Shown here: piece by piece, positions 1 through 7,569 of the stretch
Position numbering within the stretch: the stretch's first letter is position 1
Layout of the letters: the number at the start of each line of letters is the position of its first letter
Origin: Fibrobacter sp. UBA7003
GTDB taxonomy: Bacteria > Fibrobacterota > Fibrobacteria > Fibrobacterales > Fibrobacteraceae
Length of the DNA stretch: 64,000 nucleotides
Reading direction: 5' to 3'
Assembly (NCBI GenBank): GCA_002449765.1
Contig: DJXN01000005.1
Location: 1-64,000 of the forward strand
Notes under the pieces: generated by a model
What the model was told of the DNA's origin: nothing
Databases searched by the model: none
Seen by the model: only the letters and a program-made list of their open reading frames with translations
Position numbers and translations under genes: made by a program

Positions 1-2
1 CC

Positions 3-653
3 CCGCTGCTCCTGAATTACAAGCTCAAGGAACAGGCAGAAGCGACCCGGAACTGGGCACTCCGGATTACGCTTGACAAGTTCCTGCTGAAAGATACAGT
101 CTACGCCCCCGGAGAATACAACGTTCTGGTGGGTTATGACAAATTGCAGCCCGGTTACAACACCATCCGCTACATCGTCACGGACACGGAAAAGCGCACG
201 AAGCTTGCCGATGTTTCAAAATACTACTTCAACGATGCCGGGGGGACAACTCGCCTTCCGCAGTCGATACTCGTCGAGCACCGCCAGGACTGGGGCAAAC
301 TCCACTGGGGCAAGAGCATCGAGAACCACGACATGATTCTCGACGGCAAGCACTTCGCCGAAGGATTCTCGACTCACGCCGCCTCGGAAACATCGTTCAA
401 TCTCGAAGGCAAGTACCGCGCGTTCCGCACATCGTTCGGGCTCGACGACGAAAGCCTCTGCAGCGAGGGCGTTTCGGTGCAAATCATCGGTGACGGGAAC
501 GTGCTTGCCACGAGCCCCGTATTCCAGAACGGAATCATCCACACGCTATCAGCAAACACCGAGGGAGTCCAGAAACTCACCCTCAAGACTATACCCAAGG
601 GGAGCATCGACTGCAGCCACGTGGACTTCGTCCATCCCGTCCTGATTCCTTAA
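3..653 (+). CDS. C-terminal part of a protein ending in an NPCBM-like carbohydrate-binding domain (5' truncated)
   Basis: The reading frame is open from the window edge to the TAA at 651-653, so the true start lies outside. The last ~135 residues look like an NPCBM/NEW2 beta-sandwich, a module found at the ends of glycoside hydrolases and some membrane glycosyltransferases: visible signatures are HRQDWGKLHWGKSIENH, then GKHFAEGFSTHA and a FRTSFGLDDE segment, the usual order for the family. The part before it has a beta-rich, Ig-like look. The next gene, a GtrB/DPM1-type glycosyltransferase, starts 16 bases downstream, so the pair is probably co-transcribed. The protein may therefore be a sugar-transferring membrane enzyme or a secreted glycosidase; the catalytic part is not in view, so I do not choose. 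Confidence 0.7.
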   Translation, partial: PLLLNYKLKEQAEATRNWALRITLDKFLLKDTVYAPGEYNVLVGYDKLQPGYNTIRYIVTDTEKRTKLADVSKYYFNDAGGTTRLPQSILVEHRQDWGKLHWGKSIENHDMILDGKHFAEGFSTHAASETSFNLEGKYRAFRTSFGLDDESLCSEGVSVQIIGDGNVLATSPVFQNGIIHTLSANTEGVQKLTLKTIPKGSIDCSHVDFVHPVLIP

Positions 654-669
654 TTACTATTATTTAGCC

Positions 670-1584
670 ATGCTTTTATCTGTCATCATTCCCGTCTTTA
701 ACGAAGAAGAAATCGTTGCCGAAACCTACCGCGTTCTCGAAGAAGAACTCAAGGATATCGAACACGAACTCATTTTCGTGAACGACGGTTCGAAGGACAA
801 GACGCGCGAAATTGTCGAGGGACTGCTTCCGGGCAATCCGAATAACAAGATTATCAACTTCAGCCGCAATTTCGGGCACCAGGCTGCCTTCAGCGCGGGG
901 CTCGACCATGCAATCGGCGATGCGGTGGTGATTATCGACGGCGACCTGCAGGACCCGCCAAGCCTCATCCACGAAATGCTCGCAAAGTGGCGCGAGGGCT
1001 ACCAGGTCGTCTACGCGCAGAGGAACAAGCGCAAGGGCGAAACCATCTTCAAGCGTTTTACCGCGTTCTGCTTCTACCGTGTCATCGGCAAGCTCACGAG
1101 CATCGAAATTCCGCCCGATACCGGCGACTTCCGCCTCATGGACCGCTGCGTGGTGGACCAGCTCAAGAACTTGCCGGAACGTAGCCGCTTCTTGCGCGGG
1201 CTTGTCTGTTGGGTTGGCTTCAAAAAGATTGGCGTCAAGTATGACCGTGCCGAACGCACTGCGGGCAAGTCCAAGTACCCGCTCAAGAAGATGCTGCACC
1301 TCGCCTTCGACGGCATTACCGGATTCAGTTCCGCCCCGCTCAAGGTCAGTTTCTACATGGGACTTTTTGCAACCGTTGTCGGTTTCGGCGTATTCGTATG
1401 GTCCATCCTCGAAAAAATACTGAGCCCCGCGACGACAGTCCCCGGCTGGGCTTCGCTCATGACGGCCATCGTGTTCTTTGCGGGCGTGCAGCTCATGTCA
1501 ATCGGGATTCTCGGAGAATACATCGGCCGCATCTACGACGAAGTCAAGCAGCGTCCGCTATACATCGAAGATAAGAAGAACTAG
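670..1584 (+). CDS. Family 2 glycosyltransferase, GtrB/ArnC/DPM1 type, membrane-anchored
   Basis: The 304-residue protein has an N-terminal GT-A domain starting SVIIPVFNEEE, with the nucleotide-binding acidic motif in VNDGSKDKT and the DxD region in IDGDLQDPP near residue 95. DTGDFRLMDR is typical of the polyprenyl-phosphate glycosyltransferase branch. Two hydrophobic helices near residues 230-260 and 268-290 anchor it in the inner membrane. Such enzymes load a sugar from a nucleotide donor onto undecaprenyl phosphate for use outside the membrane. The partial NPCBM-domain gene ends 16 bases upstream and could use the lipid-linked sugar. Length is normal for the family. Confidence 0.9.
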   Translation: MLLSVIIPVFNEEEIVAETYRVLEEELKDIEHELIFVNDGSKDKTREIVEGLLPGNPNNKIINFSRNFGHQAAFSAGLDHAIGDAVVIIDGDLQDPPSLIHEMLAKWREGYQVVYAQRNKRKGETIFKRFTAFCFYRVIGKLTSIEIPPDTGDFRLMDRCVVDQLKNLPERSRFLRGLVCWVGFKKIGVKYDRAERTAGKSKYPLKKMLHLAFDGITGFSSAPLKVSFYMGLFATVVGFGVFVWSILEKILSPATTVPGWASLMTAIVFFAGVQLMSIGILGEYIGRIYDEVKQRPLYIEDKKN

Positions 1585-1604
1585 CAGTCATCCAAAAGCA
1601 AGTC

Positions 1605-1629
1605 ATCCCGGAGCCATCGGCCCCGGGAT
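1605..1629. terminator. GC-rich hairpin between convergent genes, possible weak terminator
   Basis: ATCCCGGAGCC-atc-GGCCCCGGGAT forms a stem of about eleven pairs with one mismatch, 20 bases after the glycosyltransferase stop and before the end of the reverse FISUMP gene. There is no good T-run. It begins GTCATCCC like the hairpin after thrC at 58849. Confidence 0.45.
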
Positions 1630-1677
1630 TTATACGGTTATATGTAGACGTTTAAATTAGGCGCAATACTATGAAAG

Positions 1678-3096
1678 CTAACGGCAGCTTGGATTTCGTA
1701 TTAAGCGAATTGGATGATATTCAGCTACAGGGAGTTTAACGATTGATCCAGTGAGATCTTTTTTTATACAAAATGCATCCGACTCGTAAAATGCATCCGA
1801 CTCGTCATATATTGCATCCGCAAACAACCAGAAACACGCTGGATATTCAGATTCTTCCACAGTTTTGAAAACCGCACCTTTTGCATAATGGCCCGATGGA
1901 ACTATATCAAATTCAGCGGCATTCGTCCCTTCCATCCCAACAGATGCGAGTTTATCTACACCTCCAACAGTTTCTATTAATGTATTTACATCTGATTCTG
2001 TCGGAAGAATCCATTTGCTATCGTATGTGCTACACTTTTCATCAATTTGTTGCGAACTATTCCAAGTAAAATAGTTGCCATATACCCTGCAAAGAGCTTT
2101 ATTTCCATCATAACACTTCTCTGCGACGCCAAAGTTATAATAATAGAGTAGGTTCTCCGCCATCCAAGTCTGGTCGCCTATTGTTACAGTCACATAAGTG
2201 CTGTCATAGATTTTTTCCTTTGAAAGTTTAATCGACAGAGAAGAACTTCTCGGTTCATTAAACATATTACCACTTGGCTGGACACAACGAACAGGTAACA
2301 TTACCGACTTATCTTCAAAACCTATATTTACACTGACAATTTTGCCAGCCCCACCGTTTTTCTTAAGCGAAAAGACTTCGGCATAACCACCTGTAGTGTC
2401 ACTGGTCCAATACATGCCCTCTTCGCCTACTTTGTGCCATTTAGTATAAAGGAAATAACCTGCCAAAGCACCACTATCATTAAAAGATGTGCTATTTTCT
2501 AAATTACGAGACTTTCTAATTTCCTCAGATTTCGGCAAGCGCCACCCATTCGGGCAAGCTTTCTTAGCCTCTGACCATGTGAAATATTTGGGAGCACCAT
2601 TCCATTCACCTGAAGAATGCCCCCAAACACTGTTTACCAAATCCTGGTCCATCCAAATATAATTGTTATGTCTCACATAGCTTGAAGTGTATGTTTTACT
2701 ATTGATCACATAAGTGAAGCTTCCGCTCGACCCGAAACTGGACGACGAAGAAGAGGTCTCCGAACTACTCGATTTTACCGAACTGCTCGACTTCGCGGAG
2801 CTACTAGACTTTGCGGAGCTGCTAGATTCAGCAGAGCTACTGGACAATTTCTCAGAACTCTGGGTCGGAACCGCTTCCGAAGACTGCGGTTCGGCACCGC
2901 TCGATGTCGGAACAGAAGATGACGACGGATTATCAACATCCGAAGACGAAGGCAACGGATCATCGTCTCCCGACGACGAAGAATAATCAACATCGTCCAC
3001 ATACTCAAGCGCCCCGAAGTTGTTGTCGAACTCTTCCTGGTAGTTGCTGCAGGCCGCAAAGAGGAATGCGAGGATGAGCGCAAAAATCTTTTTCAT
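1678..3096 (-). CDS. Lipoprotein with Ser-rich linker and two FISUMP domains
   Basis: The 472-residue product starts with a lipoprotein signal ending FLFAAC (Cys16). A serine/aspartate/glutamate-rich linker with repeated SSSAKSSSS-type blocks spans roughly residues 35-130. Two divergent copies of the FISUMP domain (Fibrobacter succinogenes major paralogous domain) follow: one from about residue 130 (YIWMDQDLVN, PKYFTWSEAKKACPNGWRLP) and one from about 310 (QTWMAENLLYYY, GNYFTWNSS, KWILPTESDV). The domain's role is unknown; with a lipid anchor and long linker, surface display is likely. The domain part is visibly more AT-rich than neighbouring genes. An 18-bp tandem duplication near the 3' end adds six residues. 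It follows the 4432 gene in the same direction after a 10-base gap. Confidence 0.85.
   Translation of the reverse strand: MKKIFALILAFLFAACSNYQEEFDNNFGALEYVDDVDYSSSSGDDDPLPSSSDVDNPSSSSVPTSSGAEPQSSEAVPTQSSEKLSSSSAESSSSAKSSSSAKSSSSVKSSSSETSSSSSSFGSSGSFTYVINSKTYTSSYVRHNNYIWMDQDLVNSVWGHSSGEWNGAPKYFTWSEAKKACPNGWRLPKSEEIRKSRNLENSTSFNDSGALAGYFLYTKWHKVGEEGMYWTSDTTGGYAEVFSLKKNGGAGKIVSVNIGFEDKSVMLPVRCVQPSGNMFNEPRSSSLSIKLSKEKIYDSTYVTVTIGDQTWMAENLLYYYNFGVAEKCYDGNKALCRVYGNYFTWNSSQQIDEKCSTYDSKWILPTESDVNTLIETVGGVDKLASVGMEGTNAAEFDIVPSGHYAKGAVFKTVEESEYPACFWLFADAIYDESDAFYESDAFCIKKDLTGSIVKLPVAEYHPIRLIRNPSCR
1770..1805. repeat. Perfect 18-bp tandem duplication inside the FISUMP lipoprotein gene
   Basis: AAAATGCATCCGACTCGT occurs twice head to tail. 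On the coding strand it is in frame and repeats the residues ESDAFY. It looks like a recent slippage duplication. Confidence 0.9.
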
Positions 3097-3106
3097 AGTT
3101 TCCTCC

Positions 3107-4432
3107 CTAGAATGCGATGCTCAGCCCGAGGCCGATTCCACCCACAATGGCAATGCCGATGCCCGCGGTGCGATACTTCTGGTACTTCCCGATGTCGTCG
3201 TGGCGTTTATTGAATTCTTCGCGCGAAGCCGGCATTTTTTCGCTTTCGCTTTTCGCCTTGTTGTTGTAAACCACAGCAAGCGTCGTGCCCGTAATGAGCG
3301 TTGCCGCCGAAATACCGATAAGCACCCAGTGCGTGTCTCCCGACTTTTCCGCTTCGGGAATGCCGGTATCGACCTTGTCGCCCGCCTGCGGGGCCGTTTC
3401 CGCTACCGGAGCGGCATTGGACACCGTTCCCGAGGCAGTCACCACCTCGGATGCAACCGTCTTCGTATTCATCTTGGGCATCGCCTTGATGGCCGTAGAA
3501 TCGCGACCCCAAATCCAGCGGCCCACCAGGTCGTCGCTCGCCTTCTCGAATTCCACGCGGCCCTTGTAAGTGGCCATTTCGCCGTCACGTCCCTTCGGGA
3601 AGTTCACGGACTTGTCCTTCATGTTCACAAGCAGGTGCGCGTTCTCCTTGCCCGAAGGAATCTGCGTCACGTTGAAGAGTTCGGCGCCGCTCAGGTAGTA
3701 CGCGCCCGCCACCGGCCTGTTCAGGTCCAGGTAGAGCGAGAGGTCGCTCGTATCGAGAACCACCTTCAGGTTCGTCTTCGTATGCAAAAGCGAGTCGTTC
3801 ATGTGGTCGAGCGCCTGCACAAAGAGCGGTGCAAACTCGTCGCCCGACTTGCGCAGCACAATGTCTCCGCACTTCGAGAGCCAGAGTTCGGTAAAATGCT
3901 TCTGCTGGTCCATGCGGCGTTCGTCGTAGCGCAGCTTGAAGTTGTAAGATGCATCGAAAGCGCCCGCATGCGAGAGCGGTTCCAGGTCCACGCCGCCCTC
4001 GATTTTCAGGAGGTTCTCCTTGCTCGCGATAATGCGAGAAAAGGCGTCGGTACAGGCGTCAATCTGCTGCGTGCGCTGTTCCAGGTCGTTCGCCATGGTC
4101 ACCACGCCCAGGCGCAGTTCGCCGGTCACTTCCATGTAGCGCGATTCGAATTCGGGGAGTTCCACGGCATAAAAATGACCGCACTCCTCGTCTAGCACGT
4201 CATTTATAGAAACCATGCTACACCGGTCGTTCATTTTCGCGATGCGGTTCGCACGGGTAATCAGGGAATCAAGTTCGGGGTTATCGCTCCCGATGCCCGC
4301 CTTCAACTGCTGCAAGTCAGCCTGTATCGCCTGGAACTCGGAGGCGTCCTTCACAAAGATAGATACAGTCGGGTCGGCAAAGGCCATGCCTGCAAGGCAC
4401 GCCAACACAACAGCAATAAAACTAGATTTCAT
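3107..4432 (-). CDS. Exported protein of unknown function with C-terminal transmembrane segments
   Basis: I do not recognise a family. I chose the start at 4432 because it gives a clear signal peptide (MKSSFIAVVLACLAGMAFA) with GGAG seven bases upstream; the frame stays open upstream to another ATG at 4501. The 441-residue product has a mixed alpha/beta middle with helical stretches, a Pro/Ala-rich linker near residues 335-365, then a hydrophobic helix (LIGISAATLITGTTLAVVY), a short charged segment and a second helix close to the C-terminus (GIGIAIVGGIGLGLSIAF). It is probably anchored in the membrane by its tail. A TATATTTA promoter-like element lies 32 bases upstream, and the FISUMP lipoprotein follows after 10 bases. 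Confidence 0.75.
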   Translation of the reverse strand: MKSSFIAVVLACLAGMAFADPTVSIFVKDASEFQAIQADLQQLKAGIGSDNPELDSLITRANRIAKMNDRCSMVSINDVLDEECGHFYAVELPEFESRYMEVTGELRLGVVTMANDLEQRTQQIDACTDAFSRIIASKENLLKIEGGVDLEPLSHAGAFDASYNFKLRYDERRMDQQKHFTELWLSKCGDIVLRKSGDEFAPLFVQALDHMNDSLLHTKTNLKVVLDTSDLSLYLDLNRPVAGAYYLSGAELFNVTQIPSGKENAHLLVNMKDKSVNFPKGRDGEMATYKGRVEFEKASDDLVGRWIWGRDSTAIKAMPKMNTKTVASEVVTASGTVSNAAPVAETAPQAGDKVDTGIPEAEKSGDTHWVLIGISAATLITGTTLAVVYNNKAKSESEKMPASREEFNKRHDDIGKYQKYRTAGIGIAIVGGIGLGLSIAF

Positions 4433-4464
4433 AGAATCTCCTAATCCCTTTCGCCAAGTGAATA

Positions 4465-4472
4465 TAAATATA
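4465..4472 (-). promoter_or_regulatory. TATATTTA -7-like promoter element for the 4432 gene
   Basis: Reads TATATTTA on the minus strand, 32 bases before the chosen start; fits the recurrent TAnnTTT(G) motif of this window. Confidence 0.45.
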
Positions 4473-4608
4473 ACAATCGCAAAACTTTTTTTTAACAACA
4501 TCGCGGAGCTCTTGCGTCATATCACATCCTCGGCTTTCATTTATTTGAGCAAAATCAAATTCGCGGAGCCCCTTTTGTCAAAAATCACACCCGCGGGCCC
4601 GATTTTAC

Positions 4609-4616
4609 TAAATTTT
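4609..4616 (+). promoter_or_regulatory. gmk: TAAATTTT -7-like element directly before gmk
   Basis: TAAATTTT lies five bases before the gmk ATG, with no Shine-Dalgarno sequence between. If it is the promoter, the message would start at or next to the ATG. Confidence 0.35.
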
Positions 4617-4621
4617 ACATC

Positions 4622-5185
4622 ATGAAGAACAAACTTTTCGTGATGAGTGCCGCGAGCGGCGCAGGCAAGACCACCCTCAAGGACAAGGTCATTGGCGAAT
4701 TCCCGGACATCGTGTATTCCATCTCGGCCACCACCCGCGCCCCCCGCGAGGGCGAAGTAAACGGCGTGCACTACTTCTTCAAGACGAAGGAAGAGTTCGA
4801 GCAGATGATCAAGGACGATGCGCTGGTGGAATACAACCTGGTGCACGGCAACTACTACGGCACTCCCAAGTTCTTTGTCGAGGACATGCTCCGTCAGGGC
4901 AAGCGCGTCCTGTTCGACATCGACGTGTTCGGCAAGGTGAACTTCGACAAGGTCTACCCCGACGCGACCGGCATCCTCATCCTCCCCCCGAGCGAAGAGG
5001 AACTCGAACGCAGGCTCCGCGGCCGCGGCACCGACTCGGAAGAAGTCATCCAGACCCGCCTCCACAATGCGAAAAAGGAGATGGAATTCGCGAAAACGCA
5101 GGGAAAATACGAATATACCATCGTGAACGACGACCTCGAGAAGGCCGCAAATGAGCTCCGCGCCATCCTAAAAGGTGGCAACTAG
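4622..5185 (+). CDS. gmk: Guanylate kinase
   Basis: The 187-residue cytoplasmic enzyme phosphorylates GMP to GDP with ATP. The P-loop is visible as SAASGAGKTTL at the N-terminus, followed by the GMP-binding segment TTRAPREGEVNGVHYFF and the lid region with RLRGRGTDS near residue 135. Length is normal. The start is the only ATG giving a full P-loop strand. No ribosome-binding site is visible, and a TAAATTTT element sits just upstream. It is divergent from the exported protein at 4432 and separated from rpsP by about 200 bases holding hairpins and a promoter, so it is probably transcribed on its own. Confidence 0.97.
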   Translation: MKNKLFVMSAASGAGKTTLKDKVIGEFPDIVYSISATTRAPREGEVNGVHYFFKTKEEFEQMIKDDALVEYNLVHGNYYGTPKFFVEDMLRQGKRVLFDIDVFGKVNFDKVYPDATGILILPPSEEELERRLRGRGTDSEEVIQTRLHNAKKEMEFAKTQGKYEYTIVNDDLEKAANELRAILKGGN

Positions 5186-5216
5186 CCCCCGGGCAGGGAA
5201 TCCGCAAAAGTCTTTT

Positions 5217-5253
5217 TTTGGCGATTTTGAAGAAATTTCGCCAAATTTTATAG
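5217..5253 (+). terminator. Hairpin downstream of gmk, likely terminator
   Basis: TTTGGCGA and TCGCCAAA (5217-5224, 5238-5245) pair across a 13-base loop, followed by an AT-rich tail (TTTTATAG). Confidence 0.55.
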
Positions 5254-5279
5254 TTTTGAACGTTAATTTATACGTAAAT

Positions 5280-5303
5280 GACGGAAAAATTTACATTTCC
5301 GTC
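5280..5303. other. Perfect 8-bp inverted repeat in the region before the rpsP promoter
   Basis: GACGGAAA-AATTTACA-TTTCCGTC lies 25 bases before the rpsP -7-like element. It could be an operator or a second hairpin behind gmk; its position over the expected upstream promoter region makes regulation possible. Confidence 0.4.
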
Positions 5304-5327
5304 CTTTACACACAAATGGTTTATTTC

Positions 5328-5335
5328 TATATTGC
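5328..5335 (+). promoter_or_regulatory. rpsP: TATATTGC -7-like promoter element for the rpsP operon
   Basis: TATATTGC lies 51 bases upstream of the rpsP ATG. The leader contains a short CCCGG-tct-CCGGG hairpin at 5354-5366 before the AGAGG ribosome-binding site. Confidence 0.5.
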
Positions 5336-5386
5336 CCCGGCAAAAACAACAACCCCGGTCTCCGGGAACCCCAAAAAGAGGTTAAA

Positions 5387-5806
5387 ATGGCAACTGTTAT
5401 CCGTCTCGCCCGCTTCGGCAAGCGTCACAACCCCATCTACCGCGCCGTCGTCATCGACAACCGCAAGGCTCGCGACGATAGCTTTATCGAACAGGTCGGC
5501 TTCTACAACCCGAACCTCAAGAAGGCCGATATCCGCTTCGACCAGGAAAAGATCCTCAAGTGGCTCTCCGTCGGCGCCCAGCCGTCCGACACCGTCCGCA
5601 ACCTCCTGAAGCAGGTCGGCATCCTCGACCTCTTCCACGAGATCAAGGCCGGCCGCTCCATCGAAGGCAAGACCGCCACTCCGCGTCCGGAAAAGAAGAA
5701 GGCCGTGAAGCTCGGCCCCAAGGCCCTCGCCAAGATCGAAGCCGAGAAAGCCGCCAAGGAAGCTGCCGAGGCCGCTCCCGCCGCCGAAGCTCCGGCCGAA
5801 GCATAA
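5387..5806 (+). CDS. rpsP: 30S ribosomal protein S16
   Basis: The first ~80 residues match S16 (ATVIRLARFGKRHNPIYR, VVIDNRKARDD, FYNP, RFDQEKILKWLSVGAQPSDTVRNLL). At 139 residues it is much longer than the usual 80-90. The extra C-terminal tail is rich in Lys, Ala and Glu and ends in an Ala/Pro/Glu-rich stretch, probably a disordered extension. The start is supported by AGAGG a few bases upstream. It heads the rpsP-rimM-trmD-rplS order common in bacteria, although a terminator-like hairpin follows it directly. Confidence 0.97.
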   Translation: MATVIRLARFGKRHNPIYRAVVIDNRKARDDSFIEQVGFYNPNLKKADIRFDQEKILKWLSVGAQPSDTVRNLLKQVGILDLFHEIKAGRSIEGKTATPRPEKKKAVKLGPKALAKIEAEKAAKEAAEAAPAAEAPAEA

Positions 5807-5822
5807 TCAAGCTTTGCTAAAG

Positions 5823-5853
5823 AGTCCTGTGCCCCACGCACGGGACTTTTTTT
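5823..5853 (+). terminator. Intrinsic terminator or attenuator between rpsP and rimM
   Basis: AGTCCTGTGC pairs with GCACGGGACT across a CCCAC loop and is followed by seven T. It would partly or fully separate rpsP from rimM-trmD-rplS transcription. Confidence 0.75.
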
Positions 5854-5882
5854 ATCCCCCGAACACTTCAAACCACTATAAG

Positions 5883-6476
5883 ATGTCCGATTCCGAAGCC
5901 TACATCACCGTCTGCCAGCTCATGCGCACGCATGGCGTGAAGGGTTACATCAAGGCGATGCCCCTCACCCACGACATTACGCGCCACAAGAGCCTCAAGG
6001 ACGTGCGCCTCAAAAAGACGAACGGCGAGGAACTGGACCTGCGTATCGAGGATTCCAAGCAGGCGAACGACATCTGGCTTTTGAAGTTCGAAGGCTACGA
6101 CACGCCCGAATCGATCGCGCACTTCGTGAACGGCGACGTGATGATTCCTGAATCGGAGAGGCTCCCCGCACCCGAGGGCGAGTACTACATCGACGACCTG
6201 GAAGGCTTCCGCGTCCATACCGAAGACGGCAAGGACATCGGCGAAGTGCTCGAGGTGCAGGAACTCCCGACGGTCAACGCTTTCAACATCAAGTTCGACG
6301 GCGCCTTCCAGTCCGAATTCAGCAGCAAGTCCATCCTCGCCCCGTGGATAGACGACTGCGTGCTCGATATCGACGAGGACGGAGGGTTCATTGTGTGCGA
6401 CGCGGCCTACCTGAAGGCGCTCTGCCCCGAGGACCACTCCTCGGAAGCGCTGCCCGAGAACAGCGGGGAGGCATGA
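5883..6476 (+). CDS. rimM: 16S rRNA processing / 30S maturation factor RimM
   Basis: The 197-residue protein assists maturation of the 30S head and binds ribosomal protein S19. The N-terminal beta-barrel carries the family signature around TVCQLMRTHGVKGYIKA, and the C-terminal PRC-barrel has EYYIDDLEGFRVHTEDGKDIGEV. I start at the ATG at 5883 because homology begins there; an in-frame ATG at 5814 would add 23 unrelated residues overlapping the preceding terminator. The stop overlaps the trmD start region, so the two are translationally coupled. Confidence 0.93.
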   Translation: MSDSEAYITVCQLMRTHGVKGYIKAMPLTHDITRHKSLKDVRLKKTNGEELDLRIEDSKQANDIWLLKFEGYDTPESIAHFVNGDVMIPESERLPAPEGEYYIDDLEGFRVHTEDGKDIGEVLEVQELPTVNAFNIKFDGAFQSEFSSKSILAPWIDDCVLDIDEDGGFIVCDAAYLKALCPEDHSSEALPENSGEA

Positions 6477-7180
6477 TGGTCATCGACTGCATCACCATAT
6501 TCCCCGAGATGTTCGCCCCGATGAAGCAATCCATCATGGGGCGCGCACAGGCGAAGGGCCTCATGGAATTCAACACGGTCTACCTCCGCGACTTCGCGAT
6601 AAACGACTACGGCCAGGTGGACGACGTGCCCTACGGGGGTGAACCGGGCATGGTGCTCCGGCCCGAACCGCTCGCCGCAGCCATCCGCAGCACGGGCGTA
6701 AAGCAGGACGGCGGGAAGGTCATCTACCTCACGGCAGACGGCGTGCCCTTTACGCACAAGATTGCGGAGGAACTCTCGCACGAATCCCACCTGGTTCTCG
6801 TGTGCGGGCACTACAAGGGCATCGACGACCGCATCCGCCAGACCGAGGTCGACATGGAGATTTCCATAGGCGATTTCGTGGTCAGCGGGGGCGAACTGCC
6901 CGCAATGCTTTTGACCGACGCGGTCGTGAGACTCATCGACGGGGCGCTGGGCAACCGCGAGAGCGGCGACACCGACTCCTTCGCGCAGGGCGTACTGGGA
7001 TGGCCGGTCTACACCCGCCCGGAGGAATTTGAGGGAAAAAAGGTGCCCGAAGTGCTGCTTTCGGGCCATCACAAGAACATTTCGGAGTGGCGGAGGCAGG
7101 AATCCTTGAAAAGAACGCAAGAAAGACGCCCCGACATCCTTGAAAAAATCAAATTAAATGCTAAATTTGGCGACAAATAA
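6476..7180 (+). CDS. trmD: tRNA (guanine-37-N1) methyltransferase
   Basis: TrmD places m1G at position 37 of tRNAs and prevents frameshifting. Visible motifs of the SPOUT knot are YGGEPGMVLRPEP, VCGHYKGIDDR and SIGDFVVSGGELPA, all in the expected order. Two adjacent ATGs exist (6473 and 6476); I prefer 6476 because the GGGGAGG ribosome-binding site is too close to the first. The product of 234 residues is normal length. The start overlaps the last base of rimM, and rplS follows after 16 bases, so this is the central gene of the rimM-trmD-rplS operon. Confidence 0.96.
   Translation: MVIDCITIFPEMFAPMKQSIMGRAQAKGLMEFNTVYLRDFAINDYGQVDDVPYGGEPGMVLRPEPLAAAIRSTGVKQDGGKVIYLTADGVPFTHKIAEELSHESHLVLVCGHYKGIDDRIRQTEVDMEISIGDFVVSGGELPAMLLTDAVVRLIDGALGNRESGDTDSFAQGVLGWPVYTRPEEFEGKKVPEVLLSGHHKNISEWRRQESLKRTQERRPDILEKIKLNAKFGDK
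7162..7169 (+). promoter_or_regulatory. rplS: TAAATTTG -7-like element at the end of trmD, possible internal rplS promoter
   Basis: TAAATTTG lies inside the last codons of trmD, 27 bases before the rplS ATG, and fully matches TAnnTTTG. Confidence 0.35.
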
Positions 7181-7196
7181 TTAAGAGGTACACATT

Positions 7197-7544
7197 ATGT
7201 CCCTGAACATCGAAGCAATCCACAACGAAAACGTGAAGTCCGATATTCCGGCTTTCCGCGCCGGCGACACCGTTACCGTGAACGTCAAGGTCATTGAAGG
7301 CACCAAGGAACGTATCCAGCCGTTCAAGGGTGTCGTGATCCAGCACAAGAACTCCGGCATTTCCAAGACGATCACCGTCCGCAAGATGTCCGGCTCCGTG
7401 GCCGTCGAACGCATCTTCCCGGTCAACAGCCCCCGCATCGACTCCATCGTTCTCGACCGCGCCGGCAAGGTCCGCCAGTCCCGCATCTACTACATGCGCA
7501 ACCTCCGCGGTAAGGCAGCCCGTATCGAAGAACGCGAGGCCTAA
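7197..7544 (+). CDS. rplS: 50S ribosomal protein L19
   Basis: The 115-residue protein matches L19 along its full length: FRAGDTVTVNVKVIEGTKERIQPFKGVVI, then VRKMSGSVAVERIFPVNSPRID and the C-terminal RAGKVRQSRIYYMRNLRGKAARI (segments given in part). AAGAGG about ten bases before the ATG supports the start. It closes the rpsP-rimM-trmD-rplS cluster; a cNMP-binding protein gene begins 25 bases later with no clear terminator between. Confidence 0.97.
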   Translation: MSLNIEAIHNENVKSDIPAFRAGDTVTVNVKVIEGTKERIQPFKGVVIQHKNSGISKTITVRKMSGSVAVERIFPVNSPRIDSIVLDRAGKVRQSRIYYMRNLRGKAARIEEREA

Positions 7545-7569
7545 TTAGGCTTCAAGGGGTAGTTTCCCG

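Noticed and set aside
5814..5882. Longer RimM start at 5814
   Set aside because: Those codons overlap the rpsP terminator hairpin and add residues outside the family.
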